From contig NZ_JAFBFA010000004.1 of the NCBI RefSeq assembly GCF_016909015.1, forward strand, positions 124,001-188,000: a DNA stretch of 64,000 nucleotides. The letters are read 5' to 3'. Of the stretch, positions 26,840-34,623 are shown piece by piece. The DNA comes from Gracilibacillus alcaliphilus. Its GTDB lineage: Bacteria > Bacillota > Bacilli > Bacillales > Amphibacillaceae. Every line of letters begins with the position of its first letter. Positions within the stretch are counted from its first letter, which is position 1. A model generated the notes under the pieces. It was not told the origin of the DNA and made no database searches. It saw only the letters and a program-made list of their open reading frames with translations. The position numbers were made by a program, and so were the translations under genes.

Positions 26840-26868
26840 AGGATAAAAAAATAACTTCCTTGATCCAA
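26840..26868 (-). promoter_or_regulatory. cggR-gapA operon promoter
   Basis: TTGGAT (26863-26868), 17 bp, TATCCT (26840-26845) directly upstream of the CggR operator. The -10 is a modest match, but position and spacing support it. Confidence 0.65.
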
Positions 26869-26892
26869 TTGTAACAAAAATGTGTACAGTGC

Positions 26893-27147
26893 TCAACTAT
26901 TTTCTATATTATTTTGCTTCTTTAGATAGTTTTCCACCGTTTCTAGGTCAATAATTCCGCTATCAATGATCATACCATTATGTTCTAAAACTGGAATAGC
27001 TATATGGTACTTTTCCAACAATTGCTCATCTGAATAGATATCTATCTCCTCTATGTCGAACCGATAATCATTCTGTAACAGCTCTAGTAATGTCTTAGCC
27101 TGCTGACACAAATCACATACAGCTTTACCGTATAGTTGCAGTCGCAT
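26893..27147 (-). CDS. Glutaredoxin-like thiol protein
   Basis: An 84-aa thioredoxin-fold protein. Redox motif CDLC near residues 10-13, then the IDIYSDEQLLEKYHIAIPVL pattern with the cis-Pro of glutaredoxins (DUF836-like). The longer frame from 27186 lacks a ribosome site; AAGGAGG lies nine bases before the ATG at 27147. It may move reducing equivalents with bacillithiol, whose biosynthesis gene bshB2 is also here; this is inference. Confidence 0.8.
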   Translation of the reverse strand: MRLQLYGKAVCDLCQQAKTLLELLQNDYRFDIEEIDIYSDEQLLEKYHIAIPVLEHNGMIIDSGIIDLETVENYLKKQNNIENS

Positions 27148-27174
27148 CGTTTGCTGCCTCCTTCCTTTTATAGG

Positions 27175-27225
27175 AAGAACCAACAAGAAACAGTCTTCTC
27201 AACAGACATGCCTCTTGTTGGTCCT
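27175..27225 (-). terminator. Hairpin after ldh, probable terminator
   Basis: Nine-bp outer stem (ACCAACAAG/CTTGTTGGT) plus an inner GTCT/AGAC stem. The downstream T-run is weak (TTCTTCC). It lies between ldh and the glutaredoxin-like gene. Confidence 0.5.
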
Positions 27226-27288
27226 TATCTTTTTTTGCCTGCATAGTGTGAGGGACAGAAACCTACACTGGCTGAAAACCGCCTTTTA

Positions 27289-28251
27289 TTACCGTACAGC
27301 CGTCATAGCTGTCCGGGTCATCTCTCGGATAATTTCTGCTGAGTGCTGCAATTTTTGTTGTTCAGATGGTGATAGTTCCAAAGTTAATACCTCGCGCACT
27401 CCCTGCTCATTTAGAACAGCGGGTACACCTATACATATATCATGTAAACCATATTCTCCCTCTAAATGGGCAGAAACAGGGATAATTGCATTTTCATTTT
27501 GGAAAAGGGCCTTCGTTAACCGCACCAACCCTAAGGCAATCCCATAATAAGTAGCACCTTTTCTCTGAATAATATCATAGGCCGCATCGCGTGCCCCTTC
27601 ATAGATTGCAATCATATCTTGGTTATTATCAATATCTTCCATGTTTAAATATGTCTGTAATGGTACTCCCCCTATCCGTGCCTGACTCCAAACAGGCAAT
27701 GAGGAATCACCATGCTCGCCAATAATATAGGCATGAATGTCTCGTGGATCTATTGCCAGATGTTCACTTAATAGATACTGGAATCTAGCGGTATCCAGAC
27801 TTGTTCCTGAGCCGATCACACGATGTTTAGGCAAACCGGATATTTTTCTAGTGACATGTGTAAGAATGTCAACTGGATTGGTTGCAATCAGGAAAATGCC
27901 ATTAAAACGATGCGACATGACTTGTTCGACAACCCCTTTGAAAATACTGGCATTTTTAGCCGCTAAGTCTAACCTTGTTTCACCTGGTTTTTGATTGGCA
28001 CCTGCTGTGATTACCACTAAATCAGCATCTTCACATTCCTGATAACCGCCGGCTTTGATCCGCACTGGCTCAACAAATGGCATACCATGATTGAGATCCC
28101 GTGCTTCTCCATCTGCCTTTGCTTCATTTAAATCAATTAAAACAAGCTCATTGACAAGGGATTGATTCATAAGGGCATAAGCATAACTAGTTCCGACAAA
28201 ACCTGTTCCAATAACGGCCACTTTTCTTAATTTTGTTTGTAGTTTAATCAT
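27289..28251 (-). CDS. ldh: L-lactate dehydrogenase
   Basis: A 320-aa NAD-dependent enzyme reducing pyruvate to L-lactate. GTGFVGTSYAY nucleotide loop (about 14-24), NAD-selecting Asp in LVLIDLNEAKA, the substrate Arg loop GANQKPGETRLDL, catalytic His in IIGEHGDSSLPVW, and a C-terminal ICIGVPAVLNEQGV. The start at 28251 is chosen because GAGGGGG lies six to seven bases upstream; the ATG at 28266 is itself the ribosome site. A single transcription unit; fermentation at the end of the glycolytic block. Confidence 0.96.
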   Translation of the reverse strand: MIKLQTKLRKVAVIGTGFVGTSYAYALMNQSLVNELVLIDLNEAKADGEARDLNHGMPFVEPVRIKAGGYQECEDADLVVITAGANQKPGETRLDLAAKNASIFKGVVEQVMSHRFNGIFLIATNPVDILTHVTRKISGLPKHRVIGSGTSLDTARFQYLLSEHLAIDPRDIHAYIIGEHGDSSLPVWSQARIGGVPLQTYLNMEDIDNNQDMIAIYEGARDAAYDIIQRKGATYYGIALGLVRLTKALFQNENAIIPVSAHLEGEYGLHDICIGVPAVLNEQGVREVLTLELSPSEQQKLQHSAEIIREMTRTAMTAVR

Positions 28252-28445
28252 TGTTATCCCCCTCACTATCTGTTCTACTTATACTATATCTCACTTTACA
28301 AGAATGAGGAAACTATCTTAATGGATGAATTGATAAATTACTTTTGCGTACATCCTTGGTTACATAGTGCTTTATACGAATAAACCAAATACGTAGTACA
28401 ACTAGATATTTCACAAAAAGTGCTGTCTGCTAAAACATATTGGCA

Positions 28446-29360
28446 TTATACAAACAATTCATAAATGGTTTCTTCTACTCCGGCTGCCCCGCTGGCAGCT
28501 AAACCATATAAGTAATTTTCTTTAATAGATATAGCCGTAGCACCATGCTGCAGATAATGATTCCAAGCCTGATTTGTTTCTACTTCCATTTCAAGAACAA
28601 TCGGAATCGATTCCCCTATCACCATTTTAATCCGTTCTAAAAAATCGAGGTTATGCTCCGTCACATTGGTAAGAATAATCCCATCTATATGGTGCTGTAG
28701 GGCGGCACGGATATCGTCAATGGACAAATCGCCATAGATAAATACCGGCAAAGTCGTAAATGAAGTTAGATCTTGAATATCATGCCAAGTTAACTTACCA
28801 GTATCGTATTCCTCGGCAATTTTCTCTTGAAAGGTTCTTGCGCTCTCCGCATGTTTTTGTAAGAAAATTGGATCCACTACAAAATTGGCTCCTCCCTTCT
28901 CTAATTGATCAGCATCTTGATAAATGATATCATTAGAAACCGACAGGACAATAGCTTGATAGCCGGCTAATTCCGCACGCTGGAGGAAATGTCTTGTTAA
29001 TTCTTTATCCTTGAAAATATGAGTTTGGAACCATAATTCACTATCAGGTACTGCATCACGGATTTCCTCTAGACTATAGGAGGAATAGGCACTCACGATA
29101 AAGGGAACTTCTTGCTGTTTGGCAGCTAGGGCAGTGGCACACTCTCCATCAGGATGAAAATATGTCTGAGCTCCGACAGCCCCAAGCAATAACGGAGACA
29201 CCCTAAAATGCTGTTCCTGTTCATCTGATAATCGAAGGACACTCGGCTGTCTTCTGCGTTCCAAGATATCAGATAAATACCTTTTTCCCTCTACTGTCAG
29301 CTGCTGTTCAGCTATTTGCCGTTTGTTTCTTATCTTGCTTTTTGTCATGACTTTTGCCAA
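28446..29360 (-). CDS. Alpha-hydroxy-acid-oxidase-like protein, active site degenerate
   Basis: A 304-aa TIM-barrel relative of FMN-dependent lactate oxidase. Scaffold motifs are recognisable (VPFIVSAYSSYSLEEI, WFQTHIFKD, AGYQAIVLSVSND, LPVFIYGD, DGIILTN). By alignment from memory with lactate oxidase, the key residues are replaced: Tyr of WFQLY is His, Lys of LPVFVKG is Tyr, and His and Arg of SNHGxRQL are absent (TNVTEHNL). The phosphate-binding DxGxR and GR motifs are also gone. So it is probably not an oxidase. Start: TTG at 29360 with AGGAAGGA upstream; ATG at 29378 is alternative. It lies under an S-box riboswitch, which ties it to methionine or SAM supply. Confidence 0.75.
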   Translation of the reverse strand: MAKVMTKSKIRNKRQIAEQQLTVEGKRYLSDILERRRQPSVLRLSDEQEQHFRVSPLLLGAVGAQTYFHPDGECATALAAKQQEVPFIVSAYSSYSLEEIRDAVPDSELWFQTHIFKDKELTRHFLQRAELAGYQAIVLSVSNDIIYQDADQLEKGGANFVVDPIFLQKHAESARTFQEKIAEEYDTGKLTWHDIQDLTSFTTLPVFIYGDLSIDDIRAALQHHIDGIILTNVTEHNLDFLERIKMVIGESIPIVLEMEVETNQAWNHYLQHGATAISIKENYLYGLAASGAAGVEETIYELFV

Positions 29361-29445
29361 TACTATCCTTCCTCTCATTCAATGATAAATATGTTAAGAG
29401 AAGTCACCTACTACTAGCATAGTGGGGATGCAGCTTTTCCCATAC

Positions 29446-29482
29446 AAAAAGTCTCTCCTTCAAGGGAAAGAGAGACTTTTTG
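29446..29482 (-). terminator. S-box expression-platform terminator 1
   Basis: On the minus strand AAAAAGTCTCTC.../...GAGAGACTTTTT forms a 12-bp stem ending in T. It follows the SAM aptamer by a few bases and lies 85 bp before the downstream start, so transcription is halted when SAM is bound. Confidence 0.88.
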
Positions 29483-29488
29483 GTATCC

Positions 29489-29596
29489 CTCTTATTTTTC
29501 AAACTGCTGTCTGCTGGATTTGGCACCTTTTAAGTGGTTTACACTTAAGGTTGCCGGGTTTCACTGGGCCAGTCCCTCCACCGCTCTTCATAAGAG
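29489..29596 (-). promoter_or_regulatory. SAM-I (S-box) riboswitch 1
   Basis: P1 arms CTCTTAT (29590-29596) and ATAAGAG (29489-29495) enclose the invariant core: AAGAG..GGTGGAGGGACTGGCCC, GAAACCCGGCAACC, AAGGTGCCAAATCCAGCAG. It controls the oxidase-like gene at 28446-29360, which is unusual for an S-box target. Confidence 0.95.
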
Positions 29597-29762
29597 TTAA
29601 ATTCTGTGTATAATGTTTTTTTCTATGATGTGTGACCTGTTTTATCAATCGAAAACTTCGCTAGACATATCTATCTTAAGCACCATTCCCGTCCACATAA
29701 TCGTTTCAGGGAAAATTTTGCCCTGCATATACAGTCTATGATAAAGATATCCTTTGTATGAC

Positions 29763-31556
29763 TTAAATTTCACATGCATAAGTGGAAATAGTTCCGCGTA
29801 ATCGTTGTGCTTCTTTGTACGTACAACGGTTATGCACCACTTGTAAACCGCCTTCCAATGCCACACGCTCTGCTTCTGGAGAAACGACGCCTTCTTGCAG
29901 CCAGAATACTTTCGGATTTACTTCAATTGCTTCCTCTGCAATCCCAATTGCCGCTTCTGGGCTTCGGAATACTTGAACAATATCAATATCAACCGGAACA
30001 CTTTTTAAATCCGGATATGCCTTTTCTCCAAGGATTTCTGTTTCTCTTGGGTTAACTGGAACAATCTTATAACCTAACCGCTGCATTTTTCTAGCTAAAC
30101 GATAACTCGGGCGAGCCTCATTACCACTTAAACCAACGATAGCTAATGTTTTTTGTCTCGTTTTCTCCTCACCGTTCTCTGTATAACGCTCATAAGGAGA
30201 GTTCAATGCCCACTTGATCACACCTTCATCATTGACCACTGGTTTGGTATCTTCTGATCCGATGCCTGTTGCTTTGAATAGTGCTTGATCCAGATCATTT
30301 CTAATATCCCGGATCGATTCTATCCCGACTGATAAACGGACTAACTCTTCAGATACGCCTGTTTTTTCTAATTCTTCTTTAGTCAATTGCTGATGTGTGG
30401 TGGAACCCGGGTGAATAATTAAAGATTTGGCATCCCCTACATTAGCGACATGAGACCATAGTGACACATTATTGATCAATTCACGACCTGCATCACGCCC
30501 ACCTTTAATACCGAATACGATAATAGAGCCAAACCCGTTGTTGAGAATTCTTTTGGCCAATTCGTGTGATGGATGACTTACTAGTCCTGGATAGCGCACC
30601 CACTCCACAGCTTCATGTGCTTCCAAATGCTGAGCAAGTTCTAAAGCATTTTGGTTATGTCGCTCTACACGAATATGCAGTGTCTCTAAACCTTGCAGGA
30701 GCTGGAAAGCATTAAATGGACTTAATGCAGCCCCAAAGTCTCTTAATAATTGGACACGAACTTTTGTAATAAACGCCAATGTGCCAAAATCGATTGCATA
30801 ACGAATGCCATTATAGCTGGGGTCAGGTTCTGTAAAAGATGGATATTTCTCGGAATTCCAGTTAAAACGACCACCGTCAACGATAACACCGCCAATTGAA
30901 GTTCCATGTCCGCCAATCCATTTTGTTGCAGAGTGCACAACTACATCCGCCCCTAATGTAATTGGCTTACATCCAAATGGTGTAGCAAAGGTATTATCAA
31001 TAATTAATGGAATACCTGCCTCATGCGCAATTTCTGAAACACGCTCTACATCTAAAACTTGCAGCCCAGGATTACCTATAATCTCTCCATAAACCGCCTT
31101 CGTGTTTTCTGTAATGGCCGCTTTAAAGTTCTCCGGATTAGTTGGATCGACAAACTTTACTTGAATGCCATAGCGCGGGAGCGTGACATTAAATAAATTA
31201 TAAGTCCCGCCGTATAAGTTAACACCAGCAACTATTTCATCCCCAGCACTTGCCAAGTTTAAAATCGATAAGGTAATAGCAGACATTCCTGACGCCGTAG
31301 CAACCGCTGCCACTCCATCTTCCAGCAGCGCCATTCGCTTTTCAAAGACATCTACTGTTGGATTACCAATTCTGGAATAAATATTACCAGGTTCATCTAA
31401 CGCAAATAATCGCTCCGCATGTTCTGTGTCATGAAACACATACGAAGTAGATTGATAGATTGGCACCGCACGAGAACCTGTAGTTGGGTCCGGTGACTGT
31501 CCTCCATGTAAATGAATCGTTTCTGGATCATACGTTGTTCGTTTAAAATCTGTCAT
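29763..31556 (-). CDS. metY: MetY-type O-acetylhomoserine sulfhydrylase fused to CoA-binding domain
   Basis: A 597-aa two-domain protein. Residues 1-430 are a PLP-dependent Cys/Met-metabolism enzyme: substrate loop YSRIGNPTVDVFE, ATASGMSAI, PLP Lys in VVHSATKWIGGHGTSIGG. It makes homocysteine from O-acetylhomoserine and sulfide. Residues about 460-597 form a CoA_binding_2 (YccU-like) Rossmann domain with IVGLSGNEARPSYRLARKM, PVNPRETEILGEKAYPDL, VFRSPEAA, WLQEGVVSPEA and NRCTYKEAQRL. The start at 31556 has GGGGAGG eight bases upstream; the frame open to 31673 runs through the S-box terminator. Regulated by the S-box at 31716-31815. The fusion may sense acyl-CoA (inference). Confidence 0.9.
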   Translation of the reverse strand: MTDFKRTTYDPETIHLHGGQSPDPTTGSRAVPIYQSTSYVFHDTEHAERLFALDEPGNIYSRIGNPTVDVFEKRMALLEDGVAAVATASGMSAITLSILNLASAGDEIVAGVNLYGGTYNLFNVTLPRYGIQVKFVDPTNPENFKAAITENTKAVYGEIIGNPGLQVLDVERVSEIAHEAGIPLIIDNTFATPFGCKPITLGADVVVHSATKWIGGHGTSIGGVIVDGGRFNWNSEKYPSFTEPDPSYNGIRYAIDFGTLAFITKVRVQLLRDFGAALSPFNAFQLLQGLETLHIRVERHNQNALELAQHLEAHEAVEWVRYPGLVSHPSHELAKRILNNGFGSIIVFGIKGGRDAGRELINNVSLWSHVANVGDAKSLIIHPGSTTHQQLTKEELEKTGVSEELVRLSVGIESIRDIRNDLDQALFKATGIGSEDTKPVVNDEGVIKWALNSPYERYTENGEEKTRQKTLAIVGLSGNEARPSYRLARKMQRLGYKIVPVNPRETEILGEKAYPDLKSVPVDIDIVQVFRSPEAAIGIAEEAIEVNPKVFWLQEGVVSPEAERVALEGGLQVVHNRCTYKEAQRLRGTISTYACEI

Positions 31557-31655
31557 GATTATATCCTCCCCAAATGAATCTCTGCTATTTACTATATTTT
31601 TAGAAAAACGTAGCTTGTCAAAAGCCTTTGTTTTACTTATATCATTATTGAGTAT

Positions 31656-31686
31656 AAAAGAAGCCTTCTCCATAAGAAGAAGGCTC
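31656..31686 (-). terminator. S-box expression-platform terminator 2
   Basis: Stem AGCCTTCT / AGAAGGCT and TCTTTT on the minus strand, between the second SAM aptamer and the metY start. Confidence 0.85.
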
Positions 31687-31715
31687 TAGTTATCACACTA
31701 CACACATGTCTCCTA

Positions 31716-31815
31716 CTTATCTGTCAGGATACCCTGCAGGAATTAGCACCTTTTAAGTAATTACTTAATGGTTGCTGGGCATCATTGGGCCAGTCCCTCC
31801 GCCTCTCTAGATAAG
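31716..31815 (-). promoter_or_regulatory. SAM-I (S-box) riboswitch 2, upstream of metY
   Basis: P1 arms CTTATCT (31809-31815) and AGATAAG (31716-31722). The core matches closely: AGAGAGGCGGAGGGACTGG, GATGCCCAGCAACC, AAGGTGCTAATTCCTGCAG. Classical control of methionine biosynthesis: SAM binding terminates transcription before metY. Confidence 0.96.
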
Positions 31816-32038
31816 AATACTTAATCCCGAGTATTTTACTCATCATTCACTTTTGATATGTAATACTGTAGCATGGTGGCTATGGCTTGTCAATTGTTTT
31901 TTACTAGCTGGCAAAGGCTTGATTATGTTGTTCCGATTCTTTGATACATTGTTTACATTTAACGGTTGAGTTTTTGTTGAAAATAACGAAGAGGAGCTGT
32001 TTACTCCAGTCCATTTGCTTCCAGCTAACCGCCATATC
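31816..32038. other. Intergenic region with presumed metY promoter
   Basis: Short spacer upstream of S-box 2. No gene or clear terminator is evident. Confidence 0.3.
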
Positions 32039-33067
32039 TCAAGTTTTAGTTACTATAGAAATAAGTTGCTCTGTTTTTTCCCAGAAGTAAGGAAGATTGG
32101 ATTTCGTACTTTCTGCTTTTCTAAACAGATCTTCACTAGTATACATGCCAATCAGAGCTAAAGTTTTCTTAAAATAAGGTAATCTGTCTGCATGAATCTC
32201 AGGAGCATCTGTTGCCAAGATAATATGACACCGGCAATAGGTTGCAATGATCCAAAAAATACTTTCTCTATGTTTATTTTTATCAATCAGCGTTTGACAA
32301 CCTTCGATAGAAATAGATTTTGCTGATAATGAAATATCGGATAAAAAGAAAATCGGTGTCTGTGCATAGGCAGCAGCCAAGTCAAAGGTGTCACTCAAAT
32401 CATGCAAACTCATTTGCACATCATTTTTCTTTAGAGAAACAGCATTGATTTCTTTTAACAGTGCTTGATAAACATCCTCCATCTGATATGTCTCGAGAAC
32501 TTTTTCTACTGCTTCATAACGCCGGCGCACGGTGGGGTTTTCCAAGGCAGCAGTTAGAAACAAATGCGTAAGTACACTGGTTGGAAATAACCAGCCCATT
32601 ACCTGTTCATGGAAAGGCTTCTCTTCAGGAATAGAGCTGAGGCCGGAATTTATTTTATTTTTAATTTGCTGACAACGTCTATGGATCCAATATTCCTTAT
32701 GATAATCTTCTGCTACTTCTTTCTGCAGTGGTGTCAGTGAATTTTCTGGATCGGCTAAAAAAAGAGTATGGGCAAAGCTGTAACTAAGATGATAGTCACT
32801 TAATATCATTTCTTTATTACAAAATAGAGTACTATCCAAATGAGTTGCTTCTAACAGAACACCGTCATACATAAATTTTCCGATTTTTAGTTCAGGTATA
32901 TTGGAAGAAACAATCATAATATCTACATCGGAATGAATCGGCCAAACTTCATCGAAAGACTTTTGTATAATCGATCCAGCCAGATAGGCCCCGACAAAGC
33001 CAGTTTCCTTTTGGGCGATTGTCTGTACCCAGCTTCTTGCCTTTTCTATAGCCTCTTTTATTTGCAT
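32039..33067 (-). CDS. Nucleotidyltransferase-domain protein, function unknown
   Basis: A 342-aa protein with an N-terminal pol-beta/MNT-type nucleotidyltransferase fold. The GS motif (AGSIIQ near residue 31) is followed by SDVDIMIV, giving the two metal-binding Asp. The rest is mostly helical (about 110-342) with no domain I recognise. The family includes aminoglycoside adenylyltransferases and MNT toxin-antitoxin nucleotidyltransferases, but no resistance-type signature is evident. Start at 33067 is supported by AAGGGAG eight bases upstream; the longer frame to 33112 has none. It stands alone, with its own start region, between metY and the tRNA-Arg terminator. Confidence 0.7.
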   Translation of the reverse strand: MQIKEAIEKARSWVQTIAQKETGFVGAYLAGSIIQKSFDEVWPIHSDVDIMIVSSNIPELKIGKFMYDGVLLEATHLDSTLFCNKEMILSDYHLSYSFAHTLFLADPENSLTPLQKEVAEDYHKEYWIHRRCQQIKNKINSGLSSIPEEKPFHEQVMGWLFPTSVLTHLFLTAALENPTVRRRYEAVEKVLETYQMEDVYQALLKEINAVSLKKNDVQMSLHDLSDTFDLAAAYAQTPIFFLSDISLSAKSISIEGCQTLIDKNKHRESIFWIIATYCRCHIILATDAPEIHADRLPYFKKTLALIGMYTSEDLFRKAESTKSNLPYFWEKTEQLISIVTKT

Positions 33068-33151
33068 CTCATCAGCTCCCTTTTCATGATATTCGTCTAT
33101 CCTATCGAACATGAAATAGCGTATTTACAACGCTTACGTATTGTGGCCGAT

Positions 33152-33195
33152 AAAAAAGCATGCCCACTCATCAATTGATACGAATTAGGCATGCT
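33152..33195 (-). terminator. Terminator after tRNA-Arg
   Basis: Stem AGCATGCC/GGCATGCT with a 22-nt loop and TTTTTTA on the minus strand, 25 bp beyond the tRNA 3' end. Confidence 0.82.
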
Positions 33196-33219
33196 ATGTA
33201 TTAGATAATTTAAAACTAG

Positions 33220-33292
33220 CGCGCTCGGAGGGATTCGAACCCCCGACACATGGTACCGGAAACCATTGCTCTATCCCCTGAGCTACGAGCGC
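33220..33292 (-). tRNA. tRNA-Arg (anticodon CCG)
   Basis: Acceptor stem GCGCTCG/CGAGCGC, D-arm GCTCAGGGGATAGAGC, anticodon loop TTCCGGT (CCG, reads CGG), T-arm GGGGG/TTCGAAT/CCCTC and discriminator G. CCA is not encoded. It lies near clpP, where B. subtilis also has a tRNA-Arg. Confidence 0.97.
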
Positions 33293-33540
33293 ATATGTAA
33301 ACAAGAACTACTACAGTATACGGCTGAAATAGACTACATGTCAAGCCCGATATGCTAAACAGTGAGAAAATCTTAAAAATTGTCGAGGAAAGCATGTTAG
33401 GATAAGGAAAGAAGCTAGATTTTGTTTGGTTCAAGGTTTAAAATGATATACTTCAGGGTAGGATGAAATTAGAAAAAGGGATCTTGCACTTTGGCAAGAG
33501 AAGTATCATTAATTTTCTTAAGCAAAAAACAAACAAAACT

Positions 33541-33557
33541 TTTGACCTTTTTTGACC
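33541..33557 (+). promoter_or_regulatory. CtsR operator upstream of clpP
   Basis: TTTGACC-TTT-TTTGACC is, on the other strand, GGTCAAA-AAA-GGTCAAA: a perfect direct heptad repeat of the CtsR heat-shock repressor. It overlaps the clpP -35 element. Confidence 0.95.
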
Positions 33558-33570
33558 ATTGAGTTATCAT
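33542..33570 (+). promoter_or_regulatory. clpP promoter (sigma-A)
   Basis: TTGACC (33542-33547), 17 bp, TATCAT (33565-33570). The first CtsR heptad contains the -35, so repressor binding would exclude polymerase. Confidence 0.8.
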
Positions 33571-33627
33571 AGAATTAGTCAACAAAGAATGACGAAATAA
33601 GTTAGCGTTTAAAGGAGGAATCTTTTT

Positions 33628-34224
33628 ATGAATTTAATTCCAACAGTTATTGAACAAACGAATCGTGGCGAGCGAGCGTATGACATATATTCTCGTCTAC
33701 TAAAAGATCGAATCATTATGTTAGGAAGCGGAATTGATGACAATGTAGCAAATAGTATTGTTGCCCAAATGCTGTTCTTAACAGCAGAAGACCCAGATAA
33801 GGATATTTCATTGTATATTAACTCTCCTGGCGGTTCGATTACAGCTGGTATGGCTATCTATGATACCATGCAGTTTATTAAACCCGATGTGTCCACTATC
33901 TGTATCGGTATGGCTGCTTCTATGGGGGCATTCTTACTAACAGCAGGTGCACCTGGTAAACGATATGCGTTACCAAACAGTGAAGTGATGATTCACCAGC
34001 CGTTAGGCGGTACACAGGGTCAGGCTTCTGACATTCAAATTCATGCTAATCGTATTATTGAAATGCGCAACAAATTAAATAAGATTCTTGCTGATCGTAC
34101 GGGGCAGCCAATCGAAATTATTGAAAGAGATACCGATCGTGACAATTTCAAAACTGCTGCAGAGGCAAAAGAATATGGCTTAATTGACCATGTGATGGAG
34201 AAAAAGCCTGATAGCTTAAATTAA
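33628..34224 (+). CDS. clpP: ATP-dependent Clp protease proteolytic subunit
   Basis: A 198-aa serine peptidase forming the tetradecameric chamber used by ClpX, ClpC and ClpE. Catalytic S98 (GMAASMGAF), H123 (MIHQP) and D172 region (ERDTDRDNF). The opening MNLIPTVIEQTNRGERAYDIYSRLLKDRI is standard. AAGGAGG precedes the start. Under CtsR control; also degrades proteins tagged by the tmRNA in this window. Confidence 0.99.
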   Translation: MNLIPTVIEQTNRGERAYDIYSRLLKDRIIMLGSGIDDNVANSIVAQMLFLTAEDPDKDISLYINSPGGSITAGMAIYDTMQFIKPDVSTICIGMAASMGAFLLTAGAPGKRYALPNSEVMIHQPLGGTQGQASDIQIHANRIIEMRNKLNKILADRTGQPIEIIERDTDRDNFKTAAEAKEYGLIDHVMEKKPDSLN

Positions 34225-34234
34225 GATGACAGAG

Positions 34235-34266
34235 TGGTGTTGCAGTTAGCTGCAGCACCATTTTTT
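34235..34266 (+). terminator. Terminator after clpP
   Basis: Stem TGGTGTTGCAG/CTGCAGCACCA with one bulge, TTAG loop, followed by six T on the plus strand. Confidence 0.88.
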
Positions 34267-34329
34267 CTTATTGTCTAGGAAATTATAAAATACTCGCTTG
34301 TGATAACTATTTGCAAACGAATAGCCACA

Positions 34330-34472
34330 TCTAGCTCCGAGCGCCCAGCAACTAGCGCAACTTCCCTCAGCTTCGTACGTTGCTGTGACGTACAGAATGT
34401 GCTAATGCAGGTGTTGCGCGACATGATGTCGCGATTTTAACCTGTAAGGGCGCTCTGCGCTTTTGTTCTTGC
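34330..34472. repeat. Palindromic intergenic repeat, structured
   Basis: The stretch between clpP and crh has nested inverted repeats: GAGCGCCC (34339-34346) with GGGCGCTC (34448-34455), GTACGT with ACGTAC (about 34375-34392), CGCGAC with GTCGCG (34417-34433), and CAGGT with ACCTG around it. It resembles the abundant CTAGCTCC-GCGCCC repeat families I recall in Bacillaceae intergenic regions. No frame is coding. Its boundary and any RNA role are not known. Confidence 0.7.
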
Positions 34473-34569
34473 GTAGGAAAATATAAACATTGGCCTTTAT
34501 GAGGTAACCTTAATTACTACTGCTTGCTACCATTAAGCACAAATGATTTCTCCAGAATATCTTGCAAAA

Positions 34570-34620
34570 TAAAAAAGTGGTGTGACCAATTTAAAAGCCC
34601 TATGGTCATCCCACTTTTTT
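34570..34620 (-). terminator. Terminator after crh (rapZ-yvcK-whiA-crh operon)
   Basis: Long stem AAAAAAGTGGGATGACCA / TGGTCACACCACTTTTTT on the minus strand, directly at the crh stop. Confidence 0.88.
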
Positions 34621-34623
34621 ACA

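Noticed and set aside
28446..29360. Calling this gene a working lactate oxidase
   Set aside because: Catalytic Lys and His motifs are replaced, so the name of the enzyme family should not be used as a function.
32039..33067. Aminoglycoside resistance gene
   Set aside because: Only the generic nucleotidyltransferase motif is shared; there is no ANT-family specific pattern or mobile context.
33216..33434. 72-codon frame on the minus strand
   Set aside because: It reads through the tRNA-Arg gene; the product has no family features.
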